Shown here in pieces: positions 1-6,961 of a DNA stretch of 15,353 nucleotides; the first letter of the stretch is position 1; the number at the start of each line of letters is the position of its first letter. The notes under the pieces are model-generated. The model did not search any database and was not told the origin of the DNA. It worked only from the letters and a program-made list of their open reading frames with translations. The stretch is taken from the NCBI GenBank assembly GCA_023427085.1, contig JAEZBO010000278.1, positions 1 through 15,353 on the forward strand, given 5' to 3'. Position numbers and translations under genes: made by a program. Source of the DNA: Pseudomonadota bacterium (GTDB lineage: Bacteria > Pseudomonadota > Gammaproteobacteria > Burkholderiales > Burkholderiaceae_B).

Positions 1-453
1 GGCCGGCACCGCCAGCCGCAGCAGCAAGGCCACGGCGTCACCGCGCTCGAGCGGATCGAAGCCGGGCACCGTGCCCCGGCCGTCCTTGACATGGCAGGCC
101 TGACAGGAGCGTGCGTTGAACAGCGGCCCCAGGCCATCGGAGGCCTGCGTCGACGATGGCGACGAGACCCAGTCCTTGCGGAACAGGCCGTTGCCGACCA
201 GGAACTGCTGCCGCCCCTCGAAGGACAGATTGGCCGAGGGGTGCGAAAAGATATCGGCGTTCAGCAGCTTGCGTACCGTGGCCGCGCCGGCCGGCATCGA
301 TTCGAACCGCTCGGGCGCGGCGAACTGCGCGGCGGGCCGGGTGACCTCGACGACCCGCTGGCGGTCCGCGTCGCTGAGGTCGGCGCGCGCCGCGGCGCCG
401 CCGGCCGCGCAGGCCAGCGCGACGCCGGCCAGCCAGGTCGAACCGCGGATCAC
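1..453 (-). CDS. Di-heme oxidoreductase (DHOR/DUF1111 family), 5' part, runs off the left edge
   Basis: The first 151 codons of a periplasmic c-type cytochrome-like protein. A GTG start at 453 overlaps the TGA of the upstream imelysin gene by four bases (GTGA), which points to translational coupling; I see no strong ribosome site. Residues 1-24 form a signal peptide (hydrophobic core LAGVALACAAGG, likely cleavage after ARA). The sequence GPLFNARSCQACHVKDGRG around residues 109-127 carries a CxxCH haem c attachment site (C117, C120, H121) in the context typical of the DUF1111 'thiol oxidoreductase' family. Family members usually carry two haems and lie in operons with imelysin proteins linked to iron uptake; the second haem site would be outside the window. 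The substrate is unknown. The family call is firm; the electron-transfer role is inferred from the family. Confidence 0.88.
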   Translation of the reverse strand, partial: MIRGSTWLAGVALACAAGGAAARADLSDADRQRVVEVTRPAAQFAAPERFESMPAGAATVRKLLNADIFSHPSANLSFEGRQQFLVGNGLFRKDWVSSPSSTQASDGLGPLFNARSCQACHVKDGRGTVPGFDPLERGDAVALLLRLAVPA

Positions 454-1748
454 TGGAACACGGCGTCCGGATCGTCCAGGCTGTCGGAGCCTTCGAGGTC
501 GATGTCGCCCAGTTGCAGCACGGCGATCACGCGCTCGAAGCTGCGGGTCTGGTCGACCAGCGCGTCGATGGCGGCCTGCACCACGGCGTTGCCGGCCTGG
601 TTGCCGGCGCCGATCATCTGGTCATAGGTCTCGACGGTTTCGGCGCGGGTCTTGAGCGCCTGCATGGCCTGCGTGGTGGCGGCCAGCTTGGCGCGTACTT
701 CCTTGTCGAGCGCGGCGTCCTTGGCGCGCACCAGCGCCGACAGGCTGGCGCCACTGACGGCCTTGCCGTCGACCCGCTGATAGCGGCCTTCGTAGACGTT
801 GACCATGCCCTGCTGGTTGTAGAAGTGCGAGTTGTGCGTGTTGTCGGCGAAGCAGTCGTGCTCTTCCTCGGGATCGTTCAGCAGCAGGCCCAGCTTCATG
901 CGCTCGCCGGCCAGCTCGCCGTAGGACAGGCTGCCCAGGCCGGTCAGCATCGCCGCCAGGCCGGCTTGCGGGTCTTCTTGCACGGCCTTGCGCGCGTCGC
1001 CATCGGCGCCCCAGGCCGCCACGATCTCTTCGAGGTCGCTGATCAGCAGCTCGGTCGCCGCGCTGAGGAACTGCGCGCGGCGCTCGCAGTTGCCGCCGGT
1101 GCATTGTTTGGTGTCGAAGTCGGTGTGCGGACGATTGCCGGCATGCCGTTCCTGCGGCGTGCCCTGGCGGCCGGCCGGTGCCGGGCCGGTGCCGTTCAGA
1201 TCCTGGCCCCACAGCAGGAACTCGATCGCGTGATAGCCGGTCGCGACGTTGGCTTCGTTGCCGTCGGCCTCGTGCAGCGAATCACGCAGCAGCTCGGGCG
1301 TGATGCGGCTGGCGTCGATGTCCTTGCCGCCGACCTTGATGACCGGGTTGGCGATGACGTTGACGACGTAATACGAGTTGGCGTCCGACTCGGTGCCGTA
1401 CGAGGCATCGACGTAGTCGATCATGCCCTCGTCCAGCGGCCAGGCGTTCACGCGGCCCTCCCAGTCGTCGACGATGGGATTGCCGAAGCGGAACACCTCG
1501 GTCTGCTGGTACGGCACCCGGGCGGCGATCCAGGCCTGGCGGGCCGCGCGCAAGGTCTGCTCGCTGGGTCCGGCGATCAGCGCGTCGACGGCCTGCTTGA
1601 GGCCGCGGGCGGTGGTCAGGGCATCCTGGTAGCCCGCCTGCGCGATGTTGGCGTAGTGCTGGGTCACGGCGGGCGGCGTCACGGCCTGGGCAGAGGCGGC
1701 ACCGCACAGGGCGGCGGACAGGACGGCGGCAAGGACGGCATTACGCAT
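450..1748 (-). CDS. Imelysin family periplasmic protein (IrpA-like, peptidase M75 family)
   Basis: A 432-residue secreted protein. The start at 1748 is chosen because a GGAG lies 10 bases upstream and because residues 1-22 form a clean signal peptide (MRNAVLAAVLSAALCGAASA, then QA); the open frame upstream to 1925 has no secretion-like sequence. The family hallmark GxHxxE is seen as GYHAIEFLLWG at 171-181, and the IrpA-type segment DCFADNTHN at 298-306 matches the iron-regulated-protein-A branch. Imelysins are two-helical-bundle periplasmic proteins tied to iron acquisition; peptidase activity is claimed for a few members, but most are thought to bind iron or haem. The gene is first in an operon with the overlapping di-heme oxidoreductase downstream. 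A dyad at 1862-1874 lies 114 bases upstream of the start. Family assignment is confident; the ligand is not. Confidence 0.92.
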   Translation of the reverse strand: MRNAVLAAVLSAALCGAASAQAVTPPAVTQHYANIAQAGYQDALTTARGLKQAVDALIAGPSEQTLRAARQAWIAARVPYQQTEVFRFGNPIVDDWEGRVNAWPLDEGMIDYVDASYGTESDANSYYVVNVIANPVIKVGGKDIDASRITPELLRDSLHEADGNEANVATGYHAIEFLLWGQDLNGTGPAPAGRQGTPQERHAGNRPHTDFDTKQCTGGNCERRAQFLSAATELLISDLEEIVAAWGADGDARKAVQEDPQAGLAAMLTGLGSLSYGELAGERMKLGLLLNDPEEEHDCFADNTHNSHFYNQQGMVNVYEGRYQRVDGKAVSGASLSALVRAKDAALDKEVRAKLAATTQAMQALKTRAETVETYDQMIGAGNQAGNAVVQAAIDALVDQTRSFERVIAVLQLGDIDLEGSDSLDDPDAVFQ

Positions 1749-1861
1749 GGGGATCGATCTCCGTGGGGGCAGGCGCACGGGAGCGAGGCCGGCGCTCGCC
1801 TCAAAGCTTGTTGCGGTGCGCGCGGCGCACGGTAGGCTGGCTGAATGCGGCCTGAAGTGTA

Positions 1862-1874
1862 AACGATATTCGTT
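1862..1874. promoter_or_regulatory. AT-rich dyad upstream of the imelysin operon, possible operator
   Basis: The sequence AACGATATTCGTT is a 13-bp dyad (arms AACGA and TCGTT around TAT) in an AT-rich patch 114 bases upstream of the imelysin start. On the minus strand a weak -10-like TACACT follows it. The neighbouring genes belong to families often controlled by iron, so Fur or another metal regulator is a candidate, but the match to a Fur box is only partial. Function is inferred. Confidence 0.25.
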
Positions 1875-1917
1875 CTTTTTATTGATTGCCGCCACGCCCG
1901 GCACCCTGGGCGATGAC

Positions 1918-1957
1918 TTATCCACCCGGCGAAGTTTTCCACAGCATTTGTGGAAAA
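1918..1957. other. Cluster of DnaA-box-like 9-mers with a perfect inverted pair
   Basis: TTTTCCACA at 1935-1943 and its exact complement TGTGGAAAA at 1949-1957 both fit the DnaA-box consensus TTWTNCACA and face each other across a 5-base spacer. With one flanking pair they make a 10-bp perfect inverted repeat (1934-1943 and 1949-1958). TTATCCACC at 1918-1926 is one mismatch from the consensus. A fourth box, TTGTCCACA on the minus strand at 2141-2149, is also one mismatch away and lies in the second direct repeat. No replication gene is nearby, so a DnaA-titration site or a dispersed intergenic element is likelier than an origin. Confidence 0.45.
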
Positions 1958-1978
1958 CCCTATGGACAGCAGCGGGGC
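1944..1978 (+). repeat. Direct repeat copy 1 (35 bp, partner at 2136-2170)
   Basis: This 35-base segment matches 2136-2170 at 31 of 35 positions, with a shared core AACCCTATGGACAGC (1956-1970). The similarity appears to continue more weakly on both sides (for example CTTGCTTAGCCCG here against CTTGGTTAGACCG in copy 2), giving a diverged unit of roughly 80 bases. The copies are 192 bp apart. Confidence 0.8.
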
Positions 1979-2135
1979 AGTTCGGAAAATCCCTTGCGCG
2001 ACAAGCGCTTGCTTAGCCCGATCAAAAACGCGTCAACGGCGCTTTTTCATAGCTGAAATGGGGGTCAAATCGGACAAATCCCATCTCCAGGCCGACGTCC
2101 CGCCGCAACGGGGCCCCCGGCCAAGGTTATTCAAC

Positions 2136-2170
2136 GCAAATGTGGACAACCCTATGGACAGCCGCGGGGC
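2136..2170 (+). repeat. Direct repeat copy 2 (35 bp, partner at 1944-1978)
   Basis: Second copy of the intergenic direct repeat. It differs from copy 1 at four positions and contains the DnaA-box-like TGTGGACAA at 2141-2149. Unlike copy 1, its right end forms a well-matched hairpin with the bases that follow (2157-2174). Confidence 0.8.
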
Positions 2171-2174
2171 TGTC
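2157..2174. other. Hairpin at the right end of repeat copy 2
   Basis: GACAGCC at 2157-2163 pairs perfectly with GGCTGTC at 2168-2174 around a GCGG loop. On the plus strand it is followed by TGTAATTTTCC, resembling an intrinsic terminator, but no plus-strand gene ends here. On the minus strand it lies about 70 bases past the amn stop without a T tract, so it could at most protect or weakly terminate that transcript. Confidence 0.4.
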
Positions 2175-2245
2175 TGTAATTTTCCTTACACATCAGAAAC
2201 TTGGTTAGACCGCGCAGAATTTGAGCACGCTTTGTGACAGCAGCG

Positions 2246-3745
2246 TTACTGGAACGCGGTTTCCATGAAGCTGCGCAATTTGCGCGAATGCAGCCGCTCG
2301 GGGGGCATCTCGCGCAGCTTCTCCAGCGCCCGGATGCCGATCTCCAGATGCTGGCCGACCTGGCGCTGATAGAAGGCGCTGGCCATGCCCGGCAGCTTGA
2401 GTTCGCCGTGCAGCGGTTTGTCCGACACGCACAGCAAGGTGCCGTACGGCACCCGGAAACGAAATCCGTTGGCGGCGATGGTGGCCGACTCCATGTCCAG
2501 CGCGATGGCGCGCGACTGCGAGAAACGCTGCACCGGCTCGAGATGGTCGCGCAGCTCCCAGTTGCGGTTGTCGATCGACGCCACCGTGCCGGTGCGCATG
2601 ATGCGTTTGAGATCCCAGCCCGACAAGCCGGCGACCTCCTCGACCGCCTGCTCGAGCGCCACCTGCACCTCGGCCAGCGGCGGAATCGGCACCCATGGCG
2701 GCAGGTCGGCATCGAGCACGTGGTCGTCGCGCACGTAGCCATGCGCCAGCACGTAGTCGCCCAGCCGCTGCGAGGTGCGCAGCCCGGCGCAATGGCCCAG
2801 CATCAGCCAGGCATGCGGGCGCAGCACGGCGACGTGATCGGTGATGGTCTTGGCATTGGACGGCCCCACGCCGATGTTGATCAGCGTGATGCCGGCGTGA
2901 TTGGGCCGCACCAGGTGGTAGGCCGGCATCTGCGGCAGCCGCGTGAGCGGGTTGCCCGACGAGGGCTGGTCCTCGCCGCGCCGCGTGATGATGTTGCCCG
3001 GTTCGACCAGCGCCTCGTAGCCGCCCTCGCCCGCGGCCATCATCGCGCGGGCGCGCAGGCAGAACTCGTCGACGTAGAACTGGTAGTTGGTGAACAGCAC
3101 GTAGTTCTGGAAGTGCGACGGCGCGGTGGCGGTGTAGTGCTGCAATCGATGCAGCGAAAAATCGACCCGCGGCGCGGTGAACGGCGCCAGCGGCCGCGGC
3201 GTGGCGGCCGCGCCCTGCCAGGTGCCGTTGACGATGGCGTCGTCGGTCACGGCCAGGTCCGGCACGTCGAACAGGTCGCGCAGCGGCCGCGCCAGCGCCT
3301 CGGGACGCACCCCTTCGATATGCGTGCCTTCCGGGAAGGCGAAATGCAGCGGCATCGGCATGTCCGATTCGCCGATCTCGACCGGGCGGTTGTGGTTCTG
3401 CAGCAGCTGGCCGATCTGCTCGACCAGATACTTGAAGAACAGCGCCGGCTGCGTGACGGTGGTCTGGTACACGCCGGGTTCGGCCACGTGCCCGTACGAC
3501 AGCCGGCTGTCGATCGCATCGTGGGTATCGACGGCGAAACGGATGGCCGGATAGCAGGCGCGCACGCGTCCGTGCGTCGGGCCCTGCCCGTTGACGAAGG
3601 ATTGGAAGGCATCGCGCAGGAAACGCGCATTGCGCGTGTGCAGCTGGACCAGGCGTTCGACCGCCAGCGTCGGGTCGGTAAAAGGCTCGAAGGGAGCGGG
3701 CTCGGGTTGCAGCATCGGCGCCGCAAGATGATTGATGACCTGCAT
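2246..3745 (-). CDS. amn: AMP nucleosidase
   Basis: A 499-residue cytoplasmic enzyme that splits AMP into adenine and ribose 5-phosphate (EC 3.2.2.4), adjusting the adenylate pool. It aligns throughout with E. coli Amn (484 residues). Conserved blocks include RVDFSLHRLQHYT near 193-205, FTNYQFYVDEF near 218-228, the nucleoside-binding IGVGPSNAKT at 291-300, WLMLGHCAGLR at 313-323, MRTGTVASIDNRNWELR at 383-399, ALDMESATIAA at 415-425 and CVSDKPLHGE at 439-448. The C-terminal half is the phosphorylase-like catalytic domain; the first 180 residues or so form the Amn-specific N-terminal domain. I chose the ATG at 3745 because GAGGGA sits 7 bases upstream; the in-frame ATG at 3760 has no such site. 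It diverges from mqo over a 184-base gap. Confidence 0.96.
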   Translation of the reverse strand: MQVINHLAAPMLQPEPAPFEPFTDPTLAVERLVQLHTRNARFLRDAFQSFVNGQGPTHGRVRACYPAIRFAVDTHDAIDSRLSYGHVAEPGVYQTTVTQPALFFKYLVEQIGQLLQNHNRPVEIGESDMPMPLHFAFPEGTHIEGVRPEALARPLRDLFDVPDLAVTDDAIVNGTWQGAAATPRPLAPFTAPRVDFSLHRLQHYTATAPSHFQNYVLFTNYQFYVDEFCLRARAMMAAGEGGYEALVEPGNIITRRGEDQPSSGNPLTRLPQMPAYHLVRPNHAGITLINIGVGPSNAKTITDHVAVLRPHAWLMLGHCAGLRTSQRLGDYVLAHGYVRDDHVLDADLPPWVPIPPLAEVQVALEQAVEEVAGLSGWDLKRIMRTGTVASIDNRNWELRDHLEPVQRFSQSRAIALDMESATIAANGFRFRVPYGTLLCVSDKPLHGELKLPGMASAFYQRQVGQHLEIGIRALEKLREMPPERLHSRKLRSFMETAFQ

Positions 3746-3752
3746 GGATATG

Positions 3753-3758
3753 TCCCTC
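3753..3758 (-). promoter_or_regulatory. Ribosome binding site deciding the amn start
   Basis: On the minus strand GAGGGA ends 7 bases before the ATG at 3745. It overlaps the alternative ATG at 3760, which has no Shine-Dalgarno of its own, so the shorter 499-residue product is preferred. Confidence 0.65.
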
Positions 3759-3825
3759 ATGTGCGTGCCCAGCGAGTGTATCGGAAGGCCGGGCGGCGCA
3801 GGCCGGGGGGCCGCGGCGCCCGCGC

Positions 3826-3875
3826 TTGACCCGCTTAACCCCAATCACACTAGGGTTTACCCTGGCCCACCAGGG
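3826..3875 (+). promoter_or_regulatory. Candidate control region of mqo with overlapping dyads
   Basis: The amn-mqo gap holds a -35-like TTGACC at 3826-3831 without a good -10 at 17-18 bases. Just after it are two overlapping inverted repeats: AGGGTTTACCCT (3852-3863) and CCCTGGCCCACCAGGG (3860-3875). The shared CCCT can pair with the AGGG on either side, so the two stems exclude each other. They lie 55-78 bases before the mqo ATG and could be an operator or leader structure. No regulator can be named. Confidence 0.3.
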
Positions 3876-3929
3876 CGGATTGTTGCTAACCTTACGCCCT
3901 CGTTCCTTGCCGTCTCACTGGACACCCTC

Positions 3930-5711
3930 ATGAAAAGATTCCTTAAAACCGCGGCAGGCCTGCTGGCACTGCTGATCGTGGCGCTGGGCGTCTTTCTGTA
4001 TTGGCCGCTGCACGAACGCAGCGTGCCGGCGGCCGAAAACGAACAGCCGGTCGATGCGGTGTTCATCGGCGGCGGCATCATGAGCGTGACGCTCGCGACC
4101 TATCTGCAGGAGCTCGAGCCCGACTGGCAGATGCGCCTGTACGAACGGCTCGACGGCGTGGCGCTCGAGAGCTCGAACGGCTGGAACAATGCCGGCACCG
4201 GCCACTCGGGTTTCGCCGAGCTCAATTACACGCCCGAGCGTCCCGATGGCACCGTCGAAACCGCCCGGGCCGTCAACATCGCCGAGCAGTTCGAGGTCTC
4301 GCGCCAGTTCTGGGCCCACCAGATCCAGCGTGGCCACCTGAGCCAGCCGGGTGACTTCATCAACGCCACCCCGCACATGAGCATCGTCTGGGGCGACGAC
4401 AACATCGAATTCCTGCGTAAGCGTCAGCAGGCGCTGGTGCAGAACCCGCTGTTCTACGGCATGGAATACTCGGAGGATCCGGCCCAGATCTCGCAATGGG
4501 CGCCTTTGCTGATGGAAGGCCGCGACCCCGCGCAAAAGGTCGCCGCCACCTATATGCCGCTGGGCACCGACGTCGATTTCGGCACCATCACCAACCAGCT
4601 GACCCGCGCGCTGCAGCGCAGCCCGAACTTCCAGCTGCAAACCAGCCACGAAGTACGCGCGCTGCGCCAGAACGATGACAAGACCTGGAACGTCACCGTC
4701 TACGACCTGCAGGCCGGGACCGAGCGCACCGTCAAATCGCGCTTCGTCTTCATCGGCGCGGGCGGCGCGTCGCTCAAGCTGTTGCAGCTCTCGGGCATCC
4801 CCGAATCCAAGCAGTACGCCGGCTTTCCGGTCGGCGGCCAGTTCCTGGCCTTCGAATCGCCCGAGATCGCCGAACGCCATCGCGTCAAGGCCTACGGCAT
4901 GGCCGAGACCGGCTCGCCGCCCATGTCGGTGCCGCATCTGGACGCGCGCCGGCTCGACGGCAAACCGGTGGTGCTGTTCGGCCCGTTCGCGCTCGCCAAT
5001 ACCAAGTTCCTGAAAGAAGGTTCGTGGTTCGACCTGTTCTCGTCGGTCACCCACGACAACGTCGCCGGCATGCTGCGCGTTGGCAGCGAAAACCTCGATC
5101 TGGTGCGCTATCTGGTCGGCCAGGCCGCGTTGTCCGACGATGACCGCCAGGCCGAGCTGCTCAAGTATTTTCCGCAGGCGCGGCAGCAGGACTGGAAACT
5201 CGTCACGGCCGGCCAACGCGTGCAGATCATCAAGCGCGACGGCGATCAGGGCGCGGTGCTGCAATTCGGCACCGAGGTCGTGACCGATCAGGACGGCACG
5301 CTGGCCGCGCTGCTGGGCGCCTCGCCCGGGGCCTCGACTTCGCCGCCGATCATGCTGAACCTGCTGGCCAAGGCCTTCCCTGAAGAGATGAAGGCCGGCT
5401 GGCAGGAGCGGCTCGCTCAGATCATCCCGTCGTACGGCCGCAAGATCAACGAAAGCCCGGCGCTGACCAACCTGATCCGCCGCCAGACCAGCCAGGCGCT
5501 CGGCCTGCCTTATCTGGACGTACCGGTCGAGGGCGCCACCGATCCGAGCGCCGACACGCCGGCGCCCGGCGCCACCGACTCGGCGCCCAGCCCCGACTCG
5601 ACGCCGGACGACGTCACCGAAGGCGACAGCACCGCGGCCCACCCGCAGCCCGACGGCACCGCGCCGACGACGCCGGGTGGCGCGCTGAACCGCGAAATGC
5701 AGGCGCTCTAA
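3930..5711 (+). CDS. mqo: Malate:quinone oxidoreductase with N-terminal membrane helix
   Basis: A 593-residue FAD enzyme that oxidises malate to oxaloacetate and passes electrons to the quinone pool (EC 1.1.5.4), acting at the membrane as the NAD-independent malate step of the TCA cycle. The FAD fingerprint AVFIGGGIMSVTLATYL is at 43-59; other family blocks are ESSNGWNNAGTGHSGFAELN (80-99), NATPHMSIVWGDDN, RFVFIGAGGASLKLL, GFPVGGQFL, AGQRVQIIKRD and GASPGASTSPPIMLNLL. Residues 7-27 form a hydrophobic helix, likely an uncleaved anchor or signal segment. The last 59 residues or so are a low-complexity Pro/Thr/Asp/Ser tail beyond the conserved domain. The start at 3930 is the first ATG giving the hydrophobic N-terminus; the Shine-Dalgarno is weak. 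The frame open upstream overlaps amn and is not coding. It converges on lldD. Confidence 0.96.
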   Translation: MKRFLKTAAGLLALLIVALGVFLYWPLHERSVPAAENEQPVDAVFIGGGIMSVTLATYLQELEPDWQMRLYERLDGVALESSNGWNNAGTGHSGFAELNYTPERPDGTVETARAVNIAEQFEVSRQFWAHQIQRGHLSQPGDFINATPHMSIVWGDDNIEFLRKRQQALVQNPLFYGMEYSEDPAQISQWAPLLMEGRDPAQKVAATYMPLGTDVDFGTITNQLTRALQRSPNFQLQTSHEVRALRQNDDKTWNVTVYDLQAGTERTVKSRFVFIGAGGASLKLLQLSGIPESKQYAGFPVGGQFLAFESPEIAERHRVKAYGMAETGSPPMSVPHLDARRLDGKPVVLFGPFALANTKFLKEGSWFDLFSSVTHDNVAGMLRVGSENLDLVRYLVGQAALSDDDRQAELLKYFPQARQQDWKLVTAGQRVQIIKRDGDQGAVLQFGTEVVTDQDGTLAALLGASPGASTSPPIMLNLLAKAFPEEMKAGWQERLAQIIPSYGRKINESPALTNLIRRQTSQALGLPYLDVPVEGATDPSADTPAPGATDSAPSPDSTPDDVTEGDSTAAHPQPDGTAPTTPGGALNREMQAL

Positions 5712-5756
5712 GCGCCCCGGGCCGGTTCAGCGTCTGCGGCTGCCCAAAGGCGCCGC

Positions 5757-5771
5757 GCCGCGCAGCGCGGC
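5757..5771. terminator. GC-rich hairpin between convergent mqo and lldD
   Basis: GCCGCG (5757-5762) pairs with CGCGGC (5766-5771) around a CAG loop, in the 91-base gap between the convergent stops of mqo and lldD. The position suits a shared transcription end, but neither strand has a T tract, so intrinsic termination is uncertain. Confidence 0.3.
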
Positions 5772-5802
5772 CCGACCTGGGGCCGCCTCGGCGCTGGCCG
5801 GC

Positions 5803-6948
5803 TCAGCGCAGATCGGCCGGCACCAGCGATTGCGGGCCGATCTCGGCGATCGTGCGGGCACCGGTCAGCGTCATCGCCACGCGCATTTCCTTCTCGATCA
5901 GGTCGAGCAGATGGGCCACGCCGGCTTCGCCGGCCACCGCCAGCGCGTAGATGAAGGCGCGGCCCAGCATCACCGTGTCGGCGCCCAGCGCGATCATGCG
6001 CACCACGTCCAGGCCGCTGCGCACCCCCCCGTCTGCCAGGATGGCCAGTTCGCCCTTGACCGCGTCGGCGATCGCCGGCAGCGCCCGAGCCGACGACAGC
6101 ACGCCGTCGAGCTGACGCCCGCCGTGGTTGGACACCACGATGCCGTCGGCGCCGAAGCGCACCGCGTCACGCGCATCCTCGGGATCGAGGATGCCCTTGA
6201 TGATCATCGGGCCCTTCCAGAAATCGCGGATCCACTCGAGATCCTTCCATGAGATCGACGGATCGAAGTTGTTGGCCAGCCAGCCGATGTAGTCTTCGAG
6301 CCCGGTCGGCTTGCCCAGATAGGCCGACACATTGCCCAGGTCATGCGGGCGGCCATGCAGGCCGACGTCCCACGACCAGCGCGGATGGCACAGCGCCTGC
6401 ACGTAGCGGCGCATCGCCGCGTTCGGTCCGCTCATGCCGGCATGCGCGTCGCGATAGCGCGCGCCCGGCACCGGCATGTCGACCGTGAACACCAGCGTGC
6501 TGCAGCCGGCGGCCTGCGCCCGCTCGAGCACGCTCTTCATGAAGCCGCGATCACGCAGCACGTACAGCTGGAACCACATCGGCCGCTGCATGGCCGGTGC
6601 GACCTCTTCGATCGGGCACAACGACACCGTCGACAGCGTGAACGGAATGCCCTTGCGGTCGGCCGCGCGCGCGGCCTGGACCTCGCCGCGCCGCGCATAC
6701 ATGCCGCAAAGCCCGACCGGCGCCAGCGCGACCGGCATCGCGAGCTGCTGGCCGAACAGCTCGGTCTGCAGGCTCAGCGACGAGACGTTCTTGAGCACGC
6801 GCTGGCGTAGCGCCACGTCGGCCAGATCGTCGACGTTGCGCCGCAGCGTGCTCTCGGCGTTGGCGCCGCCGTCGGCGTAATGGAACAGGAACGGCGGCAC
6901 CTTGCGCAGCGCCGCTTTGCGGTAATCGGTGGAGGCGGAAATGATCAT
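5803..6948 (-). CDS. lldD: L-lactate dehydrogenase, FMN and quinone dependent
   Basis: A 381-residue FMN-dependent alpha-hydroxy-acid dehydrogenase that oxidises L-lactate to pyruvate at the inner membrane and feeds electrons to quinone. It aligns along nearly its whole length with E. coli LldD (396 residues), from MIISASTDYRKAALRKVPPF to the C-terminus, which is some 12-15 residues shorter. Visible active-site features are PVALAPVGLCGMYARRGE (72-89), WFQLY with Y129, the lysine K251 in MIIKGILDPEDA, and SNHGGRQLDG at 273-282 with catalytic H275 and R278, then LADGGVRSGLDVVR. The ATG at 6948 matches the E. coli start; a purine-rich GAAGAACGAGAC precedes it. It lies 13 bases after the lldR stop, so the two are surely co-transcribed. 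No lactate permease gene is adjacent, unlike the E. coli lldPRD order. Confidence 0.96.
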   Translation of the reverse strand: MIISASTDYRKAALRKVPPFLFHYADGGANAESTLRRNVDDLADVALRQRVLKNVSSLSLQTELFGQQLAMPVALAPVGLCGMYARRGEVQAARAADRKGIPFTLSTVSLCPIEEVAPAMQRPMWFQLYVLRDRGFMKSVLERAQAAGCSTLVFTVDMPVPGARYRDAHAGMSGPNAAMRRYVQALCHPRWSWDVGLHGRPHDLGNVSAYLGKPTGLEDYIGWLANNFDPSISWKDLEWIRDFWKGPMIIKGILDPEDARDAVRFGADGIVVSNHGGRQLDGVLSSARALPAIADAVKGELAILADGGVRSGLDVVRMIALGADTVMLGRAFIYALAVAGEAGVAHLLDLIEKEMRVAMTLTGARTIAEIGPQSLVPADLR

Positions 6949-6961
6949 GTCTCGTTCTTCT

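Larger units (their letters stand above)
1749..2245. other. 497-base intergenic region between amn and the imelysin operon
   Basis: No convincing gene. Both flanking genes run on the minus strand, so the region holds the end of the amn transcript and the promoter of the imelysin operon. Its right half (about 1918-2225) carries DnaA-box-like 9-mers, an inverted repeat, two diverged direct repeats and a hairpin, listed separately. An open frame on the plus strand (1950-2237) spans both repeat copies because their 192-bp period is a multiple of three, but it has no ribosome site and no recognisable protein features. Confidence 0.7.

Noticed and set aside
513..1835. A 440-codon plus-strand frame over the imelysin gene
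   Set aside because: Antisense shadow; no family features and a low-complexity composition, while the minus-strand protein has a signal peptide and imelysin motifs.
1918..2175. Replication origin of the chromosome or of an integrated plasmid
   Set aside because: DnaA-like boxes are few and no dnaA, dnaN, repA, parAB or clear AT-rich unwinding region is present.
1950..2237. A plus-strand frame through both intergenic repeats as a possible small protein gene
   Set aside because: No ribosome site, and the open frame follows from the 192-bp period. It is left as a curiosity in the repeat finding.
2205..3848. Long open frames on both strands over amn (minus 2205-3848 and plus 2234-3829)
   Set aside because: They are shadows of amn in high-GC DNA. 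Their translations are rich in R, A, G, H and P with no domain, while the amn frame matches its family end to end.
3915..5642. A 575-codon minus-strand frame antisense to mqo
   Set aside because: High-GC shadow frame with arginine, glycine and alanine bias; mqo on the plus strand is unmistakable across the same interval.
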